Shown here: positions 19,437 through 28,442 of the stretch, piece after piece
Layout of the letters: each line of letters starts with the position of its first letter
Numbering within the stretch: position 1 is the first letter of the stretch
NCBI GenBank assembly: GCA_003615045.1
Contig: ML014317.1
Coordinates: 1 to 30,744, forward strand
Source of the DNA: Caulochytrium protostelioides
Lineage: Eukaryota > Chytridiomycota > Caulochytriomycetes > Caulochytriales > Caulochytriaceae
Reading direction: 5' to 3'
Length of the DNA stretch: 30,744 nt
Position numbers and translations under genes: made by a program
Notes under the pieces: model-generated
Database searches by the model: none
Seen by the model: only the letters and a program-made list of their open reading frames with translations
Told to the model about the DNA's origin: nothing

Positions 19437-22400
19437 ATGACGGCCGCCACGATGGCCCTGGCCGGGGGACCGGTTCTAGGCACGCCACTCTCGCTGTTGC
19501 TGTTACAGATGTTGGTGATTATCATAGTCTGCCGTATTATGGCCATGATTCTGGGCCGCCTCGGCCAACCGCGTGTCGTGGCCGAGATCCTAGCTGGGAT
19601 TCTGCTCGGCCCGACGGCGCTCAGCCGCATCCCTGCGTTTGCGCATACTATTTTCCCGGCCACCAGTCTGCCCGCGCTCAGCTTAATCGCCAACATTGGC
19701 CTGATTTTATTCATCTACATCACTTCGCTCGAGCTCGAGCTCTCACGCATGGGCAAGCAACTCCGCCAGAGCGCGCTAATTTCGCTGTCGGGCATCATCA
19801 TTCCCTTCGGGCTGGGCGCCGCCGCATCGGTGCACATCTATCATGTACTCGGCGATCCCGACGTGTCCTATACGTCCTTCATGCTTTTTATCGCGACCGC
19901 CATGTCTGTCACTGCATTGCCGGTGCTCGCGAGGATCTTGACAGAAACGGGGTGCATCCGCACCACCGTCGGTCAAGTGGCGCTCGCCGCCGCGGCGGTT
20001 GATGATGTTGTGGCGTGGACACTGATGGTCGTCGTCGTCGCGATTCTCAACAACACCGGCCAGAACATCTTTGCTCTCTATGTCTTCCTCGTGGTCGTGG
20101 GCTTCACGGCATTCATGTGGACCGCGGTGCGCCCGCTGCTCCGCGTCATGGTGCTCCGGTGGGGTCGCCACAAGTCCGAGGGCCAGCCGACCGTGACGCC
20201 CATTTTGCTATTTACTGTGCTCGTCCTACTGCTTGCCAGCGCGTGGTTTACCGAGTCCGTGTGCGGAATCCACGCCTTGTTCGGCGCCGTCATTATGGGC
20301 GTAGTGACGCCCCACGACTATGGATTCGCGGAAGCCATCGCTGAGCGATTGGAGGATTTAACCACCCAGCTGTTCCTGCCGCTGTACTTTGCATACACGG
20401 GCCTCAAGACCCAAATTGGATCGCTGTCAACAGGCACCGCCTGGAGCGTTGAGTTCCTGGTGTTGTCGACGGCGATCGGCGGCAAGATCATTGGCTGCAC
20501 CCTCGCGGGCCGCTACGCCCCGGGCGCCCCGTTCTCGTGGCGCGAGTCGCTCGCCATCGGTGTGCTCATGTCTAACAAGGGACTGGTGGAACTGGTCATC
20601 CTCAACATCGGCCTAGAGGCCGGCGTCATTTCCGACACGGTTTTTGCAATCATGGTCGTTATGGCCATCGTCACCACAATGATGACGCAGCCGCTCATCC
20701 GTGTCATCTACCCGCCCAAGTACTGGGTGCTGGCGGGTGAATCCCACCTGACCCGCACTGACACCATGCTGATCGTCGAGGAAGACGACAGCGCCTCGGA
20801 AGGCGGGGGGCTCTCGCGCCCCGTGCAGCTGCTCCGCATGCTCTGCTCCTCCGACAAGCTCCGTGTCATGGTCTGCCTGCCGTCGACAACGGCCGTGTCG
20901 TCCATGGCCCGGATCACCTCGCAGCTCGTCCGCGCTCATCCGCCGCCTATAGCCACATCCGCCTCGGGCGCCGCGCCCACGGCGCTGCCACAGCCGCGCA
21001 TCCAGTTGACCGCGCTGCGCCTGCTGCCCCTGTCGGCGTCGCGCCACTCAGCCGTGATGCGTGCCGCACACGCCCCGGAACGCATGGCGCAGGCTGACCC
21101 GGCGCTTTCGCTGTTCGCGTCCTTCATGAACGTCGACGCCCACAACGGATCTGACATGGCTGACCAACACCAGCGACGCCGCAGTATGCTGCTGCGCACG
21201 CTGCTGGCCGTGACCGGCGCGAGTGACGCCGGTGCGGACGATGTGACGGGTACCGCGTGCGCTGTCGCCGCGCAGATGGTGCTCGTGCCCCTCAGCCTGG
21301 TGCACCCGGAAGTCACATCGGGCACGACCGGCTCCTCGGGGGCTGGCTCCACGCTCGAAAGCTTCTTGCCCATAGTGCCGCAGATTCACAGCGACAAGCT
21401 CGTCGTTGATCCTGAGGACCACCTGCAGCGCTGTCTTGTCAAGCGCACGGTGGAGCGCGCGAGTTGTGCCGTGATCACGGTGATGGATCGCGGGATTGGG
21501 AACCTGCCCAAGGCGTGGATGATCAGCACGAGTATGACTGCGGCGGTCCACGAAACCGAGACGGCGCCGACGGGGTTGGTGCGGCGCTACCAGCAACGTG
21601 TCCTGCTCGTGTTCCGCAGCGGCCGAGCCGATATCGAGGCACTCAAGTTTGTGGCACGTCTTTGTGGCCTTGTGGCGCAGAGCGATGTGTCGCTAAATGC
21701 CACATTAGATGAAAAAAACCGGGATAAGCGCTCGCAGACCGATCTCGCGTCGCCTTGGAAGATCGATGTACTCGTGATCCCAGGGCCTGCACGCGCCGAG
21801 GTCGGCTTCGGCATGCCGACGCATGGCGCTGTGGCCGCCGTTCCGGCAAGCTCCGCGGCGTCGCAGCACAGCGCGTCAGAATGCACGGTGACCTTCCCGA
21901 CGCTGACGAGCCGCGACAGCCTTCTTGTGGAGCAGCTCGCTCAGCTGGCCCCGCGCTGCGTTTACGTCCACCATGCGCCGGCTCCGACCTCGCCGCTGCA
22001 TGCGGGCGCGTCGGCCGCCGATGAAATCCGCGCTTTCTGCAAGCGCGAAGGCTATGACGACGGCGCCCACGATGCGGTCGTCGTCGGTGCGACATCGCTC
22101 GACTGGCCGATGCCGGAAGCCAAGCCGACGGCCGCCGCGACGGCCGACGTCGACGCGGTCACGACCGCTTCGTCGCTGCCTTCCTCGCCGCCCAAGTCGC
22201 CGCTGATGGCGGCGCACATGCCGGCGTCGGTGACCGAGAGCCAGAGTGGCCACGACGGAGGCGAGACGCTTCAGACCTGGCTCGAGACAAACTGCCCTGT
22301 GAGCGTGTTTGTTGCATATGCGCCGAACGCACACGAGGCACCGCCGACTCAGCATGACACGGTCACGTCGCTGAGCCACCTGCTGTTCCATGCGGAGGAC

Positions 22401-22475
22401 GGCCACGCGGGGACGTCGCCGGAAGCGCCGGCACCGGCACATACGACCCGCCACCGCCAGAAGGCAATGGTGTAA
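19437..22475 (+). CDS. Cation/proton antiporter, CPA2 (KHA1/CHX) type, copy B
   Basis: Paralogue of the minus-strand antiporter at 12355-15456, with the same predicted role in monovalent cation/proton exchange. 1012 residues in one exon; start context ATCACC-ATG is good. The membrane part (about residues 12-440) aligns with copy A almost without gaps and keeps the D189-D190 pair in AAAVDDVVAWTLM, VCGIHALFGAVIMGVVTP and MSNKGLVELVILNIGLEAGVIS. The cytosolic tail (about 450-1012) is much more diverged except for residues about 473-570, where the DNA is identical to copy A. It lacks the polyproline run of copy A. Divergence of most of the gene shows an old duplication; the identical block must be younger. 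Confidence 0.9.
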   Translation: MTAATMALAGGPVLGTPLSLLLLQMLVIIIVCRIMAMILGRLGQPRVVAEILAGILLGPTALSRIPAFAHTIFPATSLPALSLIANIGLILFIYITSLELELSRMGKQLRQSALISLSGIIIPFGLGAAASVHIYHVLGDPDVSYTSFMLFIATAMSVTALPVLARILTETGCIRTTVGQVALAAAAVDDVVAWTLMVVVVAILNNTGQNIFALYVFLVVVGFTAFMWTAVRPLLRVMVLRWGRHKSEGQPTVTPILLFTVLVLLLASAWFTESVCGIHALFGAVIMGVVTPHDYGFAEAIAERLEDLTTQLFLPLYFAYTGLKTQIGSLSTGTAWSVEFLVLSTAIGGKIIGCTLAGRYAPGAPFSWRESLAIGVLMSNKGLVELVILNIGLEAGVISDTVFAIMVVMAIVTTMMTQPLIRVIYPPKYWVLAGESHLTRTDTMLIVEEDDSASEGGGLSRPVQLLRMLCSSDKLRVMVCLPSTTAVSSMARITSQLVRAHPPPIATSASGAAPTALPQPRIQLTALRLLPLSASRHSAVMRAAHAPERMAQADPALSLFASFMNVDAHNGSDMADQHQRRRSMLLRTLLAVTGASDAGADDVTGTACAVAAQMVLVPLSLVHPEVTSGTTGSSGAGSTLESFLPIVPQIHSDKLVVDPEDHLQRCLVKRTVERASCAVITVMDRGIGNLPKAWMISTSMTAAVHETETAPTGLVRRYQQRVLLVFRSGRADIEALKFVARLCGLVAQSDVSLNATLDEKNRDKRSQTDLASPWKIDVLVIPGPARAEVGFGMPTHGAVAAVPASSAASQHSASECTVTFPTLTSRDSLLVEQLAQLAPRCVYVHHAPAPTSPLHAGASAADEIRAFCKREGYDDGAHDAVVVGATSLDWPMPEAKPTAAATADVDAVTTASSLPSSPPKSPLMAAHMPASVTESQSGHDGGETLQTWLETNCPVSVFVAYAPNAHEAPPTQHDTVTSLSHLLFHAEDGHAGTSPEAPAPAHTTRHRQKAMV
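20853..21147 (+). repeat. 295-bp inverted identical tract, copy in antiporter B
   Basis: Partner of 13752-14046, in inverted orientation about 7 kb apart (outer span 13752-21147). Codes for residues about 473-570 of copy B. Just upstream copy B reads RMLCSS where copy A reads RLLRTS with largely different codons, and just downstream the sequences part at once (GSDMADQ against APEASGL). Confidence 0.95.
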
Positions 22476-22479
22476 TGGC

Positions 22480-24260
22480 GATGGTGTAAACGTCATCGTT
22501 GAATATATAACGACCGTTTTTCTTATTTTGAGGCCCGCGGTGAGAGGATGCACACCTGGCAGCTCCGTATCGTCCATCTCGTCCGCGTGCGCGCCGTAGT
22601 GCGTGCCAGGCGCCGCGTGTGGGCTGAGTGCGGGCGGCATGTGGAGCGTGACGGAGCTCGCAGTCGCGGCGGTCCGCGAATCGACCGTGATGGTCAGATG
22701 ATCTCGGTGGATGGACATTGGCGCGTCACGGTGGCCGGCTGAGGTGGTCGTGGACGCTGAGCCCGCCATGGCCCCGGCCGAGGCAGCGGTCGCGCCGTCC
22801 GCCGTGGCGGTGGTGCCGTGCGCGGTGTCGCCGGTCGCGGGATGCGGCGAGGTCCGCCGCGCGACCTCACTGGTCGGACACAGATTGGCCATGACCCAGG
22901 CCTGCTGGTCGGCGTCCATCTTGGACTTGCTGATGGCTTCGATGTTGTCCGACGGCCGCGACTGTTCTTAATCGATGAGGCGCGCGTGCGCCGATAGCAT
23001 CAGGTACTGCTCCGAGCTGTCCGTCGAGACGGCGACATCCAGCCGATTGGTGACCGTCCGGGTGGTGAGGTTTCGCCCCGCATGGGGAAGGCGGGCGGCA
23101 AAAACGTCGGCCGTCGTCACGATCCCGAACAAGCCGCTGCGGTAATCCCGCAGCCGAATCTCGCTCGTGAGCGTGTCAACCATGTCCGTCGTCACCGCAA
23201 AGAAGCGGAGTTGCATCTGCGCGCTGATCGAGCTGTGCATGTTGAGGCCAAAGAGAAGCTCGCGAGCATGAGCACGATCGCCCGGGCCACATCGGCCCAC
23301 GGCGACCACGCGGACGCCGATCGTCACTGCTATGATGATGATCTGGCAGAGCACGGCCACGTCGTCGCTGATAAGAAGGAGAAACGGGAGGTTCGCCAGG
23401 ACGACTAGCTGCGACACACTCTGGAGGGGGTTCGCATGGATCGCGCATATGTTGCAGCCGTTCCAGTGAAACCCCAAAATGTATCAGTGCCAGCCAAGCA
23501 ATGGCGCGGTGCGTCAACGTCTTTTTGCCGCGCTATCGGTCGATCCACAAGAGCAGAATCACGAGCATCGGTAGCAGCAGGACAAGGGACAGACGAGAGC
23601 GTCAGTGCGGACTGAGTAGAACCCACACTAGGTGGTGCCGCGGCAAAACATGCGGAAGCAGGCGATGTTGTTCATGCACACGTCGTCCACCGACGACAGG
23701 AGAATGTTGACGCGCAGGTCAGGGCCCGAGGTAAATGCATTCACGTCAGCAACGAACGGGTGGCTCTGGACGAGACCCGCGAGTGATTCGCCGACGTCCT
23801 GGACAGCGGGAGCCAGTACCGGGCGACATCAGCGCCGACGCGAGGATCGACGAGCTGTGCAGACTTGGATCGCCGCCGCACCCCGGTGACGTCGCATCCA
23901 TAATCCCCAGCGTCATCTCGTTCAAGGCGGTGGTGCCCACGCCGGTCTCCACCATTCCATACGCGCGGCCTGCGACACGATGCGAGCTGAGGGGATCCCG
24001 ATGAGACGGCAGCGACAGCAGCGACGGCGCAAAGGCGTCGCCCGCGGGCGACGGGATGCCGGCAGCAGGGCTGGTGTTCACCTCGCCGCCGCCGCGGCTA
24101 CTCCCGTCACCAGCCGCGACCACATGACCCTCGTTTATGCCCGTCCGGCGTTCGGGTGAGTGACGACGGCGACTCGGCCGATGTTGCTTCGACGATCTTG
24201 CGCAGCTCGCCGCTGATGATCGCATTCGAGCTCCAGCGCGAGGCGGGGCCCAGGTTTTCT
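22480..24260 (-). pseudogene. Decayed gene for a membrane protein, unknown family
   Basis: Pieces with natural protein composition appear in turn along the minus strand but in different frames. From the 5' side: a Ser/Pro-rich part at about 24225-23830 (containing GMVETGVGTTALNEMTLGIMD), a part at about 23815-23628 (QSHPFVADVNAF, then SSVDDVCMNNIACFRMFC), a strongly hydrophobic segment at about 23595-23538 (LVLLLPMLVILLLW), and a long frame 23477-22968 with a second hydrophobic segment (about 23400-23285) followed by a soluble part. After an in-frame TAA at 22968-22970 the same frame continues open for another 100 codons (SDNIEAISKSKMDADQQAW). At least three frame changes or stops are implied. 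No consistent GT-AG introns were found to explain them, so decay is more likely than splicing, though not proven. Family not recognised; it appears to have had two or more membrane segments. Confidence 0.4.
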
Positions 24261-24702
24261 ATTGAGACGGAGTTCACCCGACTTCGGGATGCGCCCTGTA
24301 GTTGGACTCATGGCCGCCGTCGGCGTCGTAGGAGGAGCCGCCGGGGAGCGTTCTTGGTATGCCATGCGATGCGGGTATCGGCTTGGCACGCCACGCGCCA
24401 TGCGCCACGCCCAGTGGGGCCGACGAAACCTGCGGCGGTTTAAAATGACAGTCGAGCAACAACCACAGTAGAAAGTAGAAAGGAGAAAGCCCTTCAGCGA
24501 GGGTGCAATCCGAATCAACATCATCCCATGTTGCCAAGAGTACAACAGATGACAATCAACCCGACGAAACGAAACGGTATGATACGAGCCGTTGCTGACT
24601 TCGGTCTGGTGGCGATCCGTAGCTTTTCATATCACGCTTACTTCGTGCGACACCGCTACGACCTGACTTGAAGGCCTTGACTTCGCCGAGTCAAACGCTG
24701 CC
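24261..24702. other. Spacer upstream of the unknown plus-strand gene
   Basis: 440 bp that become AT-richer toward the start of the gene at 24703 and should contain its promoter. The left part may include the 5' end of the decayed minus-strand gene. Nothing else recognised. Confidence 0.4.
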
Positions 24703-25584
24703 ATGCCTCAGTCCATCGATGCGTCAACAGCCACCGCGTCGGCACCAACGAGCGAGGCGGGCAAGACCATCAAATCGGCGCCACGGAAACCCCGTCGTCC
24801 ACCGCGTCAGCCTTCGCATCAGCAAAACGGCTCCACCTCACGCGTAGCAGCCGCCGTGACTGAGCTCTCGGACCCGGCGCTGGCGCCGATCTCACCCGAA
24901 CCGGTGGCCGAGGGGATCACCTTGGTGCTGCCCACTAAACCAGCGCGCGTGATGAAGTCGAAGGGCCGGGCAGATCCGACTAAACGACCGGATACCCACG
25001 CAGCTGCTGAAGCAGGCCAGGCGCTGCCACGTGGACATTCAGGGTCTACACCCCATGCCGCGCGGGATCTCGCTCGAGCCGACGGGACGGACGGTGGTGT
25101 AGTCCGCGGGGGCGTCTCAGTGCATCGACCTCGCGGCGTGCGGACAAAGGAGAGGCCCGCGCCGATCGCTATGGCACGCGACATCGAGAGCGCTTTAGAA
25201 CTAGAGCCGTCGCCCCGGATCGATGTCATCACCATTCAGAGCCACGCGGACCACTCGGTGCTGGAGAGCGACCTGCTGCGCGCCATCCCGGGGCTTCCCT
25301 CGCGGATCAACCATATGTCTCTTTACGAGCGGTGGATCACGCATTCGCTCGAGACGTTCTCCGTCGTCGAGGCCCTTGCGGTCGACCCGCAGCTCGCGCT
25401 ATTCTCGAGCATGATGACGCGACTTGAAGACCAGGGCGTGCTGGAGGTGCGCGATTTGACCAGTACCACACTAATGAACGCGAGTGGCACGCCGGTCTCG
25501 TGCTTGAAGGCCCAACTGCATCGTGGCACCAAGATTTCAGAGATGCTGCGCGCCAACCGGCCCAACGAAGCGCCCAAGCCGTGA
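24703..25584 (+). CDS. Hypothetical protein, disordered N-terminus and folded C-terminus
   Basis: 293 residues, single exon, ATG in a good context (GCTGCC before ATG). Residues 1-170 are low-complexity, rich in Pro, Ser, Ala, Arg and Lys, and likely disordered. From about residue 175 the composition changes to that of a folded domain (RIDVITIQSH, then SLYERWITHSLETFSVVEAL, then LFSSMMTRLEDQGVLEVRDL). The helix followed by short strands at the end is vaguely reminiscent of a winged-helix fold such as the C-terminal domain of Orc1/Cdc6, but I could not name a family and this is speculation. Its stop lies 34 bp from the stop of the convergent ADAT1 gene, so the 3' UTRs must overlap. Confidence 0.7.
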   Translation: MPQSIDASTATASAPTSEAGKTIKSAPRKPRRPPRQPSHQQNGSTSRVAAAVTELSDPALAPISPEPVAEGITLVLPTKPARVMKSKGRADPTKRPDTHAAAEAGQALPRGHSGSTPHAARDLARADGTDGGVVRGGVSVHRPRGVRTKERPAPIAMARDIESALELEPSPRIDVITIQSHADHSVLESDLLRAIPGLPSRINHMSLYERWITHSLETFSVVEALAVDPQLALFSSMMTRLEDQGVLEVRDLTSTTLMNASGTPVSCLKAQLHRGTKISEMLRANRPNEAPKP

Positions 25585-25618
25585 GCTGGGCGAATGCGCT
25601 CGTCGTCTCACTCTCCGG

Positions 25619-27461
25619 TCAGCGCTGATCGGATCCGCCAAGGGTCACATCAGGCCGTGGCGTGGTTTCTTTTGATGGCCAACCGGGAAACACCCTGTCG
25701 TACAGCGATTGCATCGCCTCTCGGTAAGCCCGCGACGCCGCTTTTCTCTGCAAAAGACTCATCCTACCGATTGGGAGGTCTCGGCCAGTCTGCGTGGCCG
25801 GCGCCGCATTTTGCGTGGCACTGCGCCACGCGACAATCGCTCGCTCCAACGCGTCCTGCTCTTGAAGCAGCGCATACGTGCTGACGGCCGCGGCTTTGCG
25901 GTAATGCGTCACGGTGATCCCCGACTTGGCTTTGGGCGCCGAACAGCCTTGCTTGCATCCGTTAACAATGACTTCCTTGGGCGTCGTGGCCACACCGAAC
26001 GTCCATGCAAGCCCGAGTGGGCTTGGTTGGCGCGTGTCAATGGCGGGTCGACTTGATCGTGCCGCTCCCATGGCTAGTTGCACATGTGCCGCGTCCGTGG
26101 CTGGCAGCGCATGTACATGTGCCGCGTCTGTCTCGAAGAACGGTTGATCAGCGGATGGCGCGGGCAGCGGTCCCCATGGAAAGACGACGTCGGTCTCATA
26201 TAGCCGAGGTGCGACGCGGTCGTAGACACCGCACCGCTGGTAAGCCGCCAGCCGCGTATCGAACGCTCGGCGACACGCATCGAGGCGGACGCGGGGTCCG
26301 CCGAAGACCATCGTGTCCAGATAGATGGGTCGCACGAGCAGCGTGCTCATCAGCGATCCCTGAACACCGAGCACGGTCCATCGCGCGAGTTTGTCGCTGC
26401 AAGACAGGCACCGGGTAGGGATCGCATCCACTCGTCCCGGTTTTGTCCGCAGAATCCCCGTTCGCGACATATCGAGCCGGCCAGCGCCGATTAGCGCTTT
26501 GTCTTCCTTCGAGGCTTCCGGATGCGCCGCTCTCCATTCCCGGCGCTTGTACTCGTTTAGCGCGCGCACGGAGGCGGGCTGCTCGGCTTCCAGCGCTTCG
26601 ACGGTGGCGTCTCCACCTATCATAATGGTTGGCAAGCATATGCACGACATGGATTTGGATGAGTCTATGCTCATGAACAGCACACTTTCTGTCAGATGGT
26701 GAGGATTCCCAAGCTGTTTTGGGCGTGGGGAACGATTCCACGCAGAAACAAATCAACCACAAAAAAAACTTACATGGTGCCTCGGACACATACATGGCAT
26801 ACTGAATTCCAGACTTCAGCTGAAAACGGGGTCCATCTCCATCAGTCTTTTTTGATCCTGGCACCAGCTGGAAAATGGACGGCGGCGACCGCTGGTGCGG
26901 CTTTTTCAGTCCCCCCGGTGGACCACCAGTGGAGTCCATGCTGGGATCCCCTGCATATGATGCAGCGCCAGCGACGGCGCGCCGCATTTGCTCGTAAAGG
27001 TACCGCTTGTAGGCGCGGCGACAGAGCACTTCGGCGTGCGCGTCTCGGACTTGCGTCGGGTGCTTCGCGTGCGGGGATTGCTCGTGACTGCACTTGGTGC
27101 CAGCTCCCAACGCGACGCACCGCACGTCCACGAGGTCTCGATCGCCGTGGTCTGCTCTCAATATGCGGTGCTGCGAATGTGTTTCATCGGGTCGTTCCGA
27201 GTATGCGGAAGGGAACTCGGAACGGATTTCGACGATGCCGGCGACAATGGTCCACGAGGCGGTTTTGCCGCCGGGCGGGGTCGCCTTCGACTTGTCGGCC
27301 GAGGGCACGGCGGCAATCACCGCGGATGCGCCGAGCGCGGGGCCAAAATACACTTCCGGCTGGCACTGGCGCTTGAAAGTGTCAAGCACACATGTGGCAA
27401 TCGTGTCCGGCGCGATGTCGGAAAGACATGTGCGCTTCCGCTTTGTGGAAGGGTCCGCCAT
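25619..27461 (-). CDS. ADAT1: tRNA-specific adenosine deaminase 1 (A37), two exons
   Basis: Deaminates adenosine 37 of eukaryotic tRNA-Ala to inosine; relative of ADAR editing enzymes and of yeast Tad1. Inferred exons are 27461-26774 and 26616-25619, giving 561 residues. Zinc-site elements are H142-A-E144 in VRDAHAEVLCRRAYKRYL, P229-C230-G231-D232-A in the motif rebuilt across the splice, and C302 in LSCSDKLARWTVLG. GILRTKPGRVDAIPTRCLSC aligns with human LLRVKPGRGDRTRSMSC. The start at 27461 has A at -3 and G at +4; an upstream ATG at 27533 in the same frame would add 24 residues with no family similarity. The region around residues 85-115 and 160-200 has loose insertions compared with human. 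Converges with the unknown gene at 24703-25584. Confidence 0.92.
26617..26773 (-). other. Predicted ADAT1 intron (157 bp)
   Basis: Donor GTAAGT at 26773 downward and acceptor ATAG ending at 26617, phase 1. The exons join as CCA-T plus GT-GGA-GAC-GCC, restoring Pro-Cys-Gly-Asp-Ala, the invariant deaminase motif that neither frame contains alone. A long T-run follows the donor (a run of A on the plus strand at 26760-26768). Confidence 0.9.
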
Positions 27462-27584
27462 GCTTGCAGCTCCCTGACAGAGGGACACGCGGGTCGGTGT
27501 TGGCGTTTCAAAAAACGGCCAAGAGGCGATCAAGGGAGTTCCGCAGTGAACTCTCGATTGCTCGTTGTCATGACCAACGATGAA
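27462..27584. other. Probable ADAT1 5' region
   Basis: Short spacer between the ADAT1 start and the relic frame on its left-hand strand. It becomes AT-rich from about 27560. No defined promoter element was recognised. Confidence 0.35.
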
Positions 27585-28240
27585 TCATACTTCACACATA
27601 TGCATATACCTAATTCTTAAGAACATAGAAACTCTTTGAGACGACCTAACACAAACGCCATGCCCTCCTTGGTACACACCTGATGTCCCCCACGGGGACG
27701 GCCCGCATTCGGTTTGTCGCTGGATGAGATTGCCGACCAGGGGCTGCAGTGTGGCTTGCCCGGGGATGCGGCACAGTGCCGCAGTTCTGACCAGGACGGC
27801 CAGGCAGCGTCGGATGTTCAACGCGGCATTGAGGACCTGGTTCATAAACATGCCGCTGGTGAAATCACACCACAGCAAACCTCGGACCACGGTCCCCTTG
27901 CGCCGACTTTGCCTTTGTTTAGGACCACATTCGTCTTGGCATACACCCGGGTCGTGCGGACCGGGTCGACGGCCGTGAGCTCGGTGGGGCGAGTGCCCGC
28001 CTGAGATGCGCGGGAGATCGACACGACCTTCGTGTCCCAGACGTGCACCTTAGTTATGACCCCATTTTTCTAGGCATGCACCTGCGTCCGGAACTCGTCG
28101 ACCAGGGCGATATGGAAGCGCTGAGCGCACGCCTGGTACGCTCGAGCTGTTGGGCGGCGATCTCACCCGGGCCTCTGGGGGCAGACTTGGATGCGCTGTA
28201 AGCGACGAGCAGAAACTTGCTCTCCGCGGCTGCCACGTCA
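27585..28240 (-). pseudogene. Relic resembling the C-terminal half of a Fanzor/TnpB-like protein
   Basis: Several minus-strand pieces in order resemble Fanzor proteins (eukaryotic relatives of the transposon-encoded RNA-guided nuclease TnpB). About 28230-28140 reads SKFLLVAYSASKSAPRGPG; the next piece reads AQRFHIALVDEFRT, the V-(D/N)-E-(F/Y)-R-T element of the family; then VHVWDTK; and about 27900-27800 reads GTVVRGLLWC followed by LNAALNIRRC, matching the end motif R-D-x-N-A-A-x-N-I of the RuvC-III region. In the last motif the expected Arg-Asp is absent and the second Cys pair of the zinc finger is not apparent. At least two frame changes are needed, so the copy is dead. The N-terminal half was not found. 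Identification is from memory of the family motifs. Confidence 0.5.
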
Positions 28241-28442
28241 GCTAGTCAATCGACCGTCAGTCCCCCGCAGCTGCACATAGTCTGAAAGATACGCAACCGT
28301 AATAAGGCTGCTGATTGAGGCCGAATGCATGTTTTAACAAACACAAGCGTATCTGCTAGCTGCTGCAGCAATCGACATAGCCATCAGCATGATGGTTCGT
28401 CTTCGACGCCACGCCGTGGCCCTCCGGAAAGTCCCTTCCTTA
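28241..28442. other. Spacer at the start of the AT-richer block
   Basis: Short stretch without a supported gene. From about here to the right edge the base composition is visibly lower in GC than the rest of the window. It could contain the missing left part of the relic to its left, but no family motif is visible. Confidence 0.3.

Noticed and set aside
20613-21047. Identical minus-strand open frames in both antiporter genes (also at 13852-14469 on the plus strand)
   Set aside because: They are antisense shadows of the identical 295-bp block. Their identity follows from the DNA identity and does not show a second protein.
26617-26683. ATG at 26683 as an independent start for the second ADAT1 frame
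   Set aside because: It lies inside the intron. Splicing restores the PCGDA motif and joins two halves of one known family, so the second frame is exon 2 and not a separate gene.
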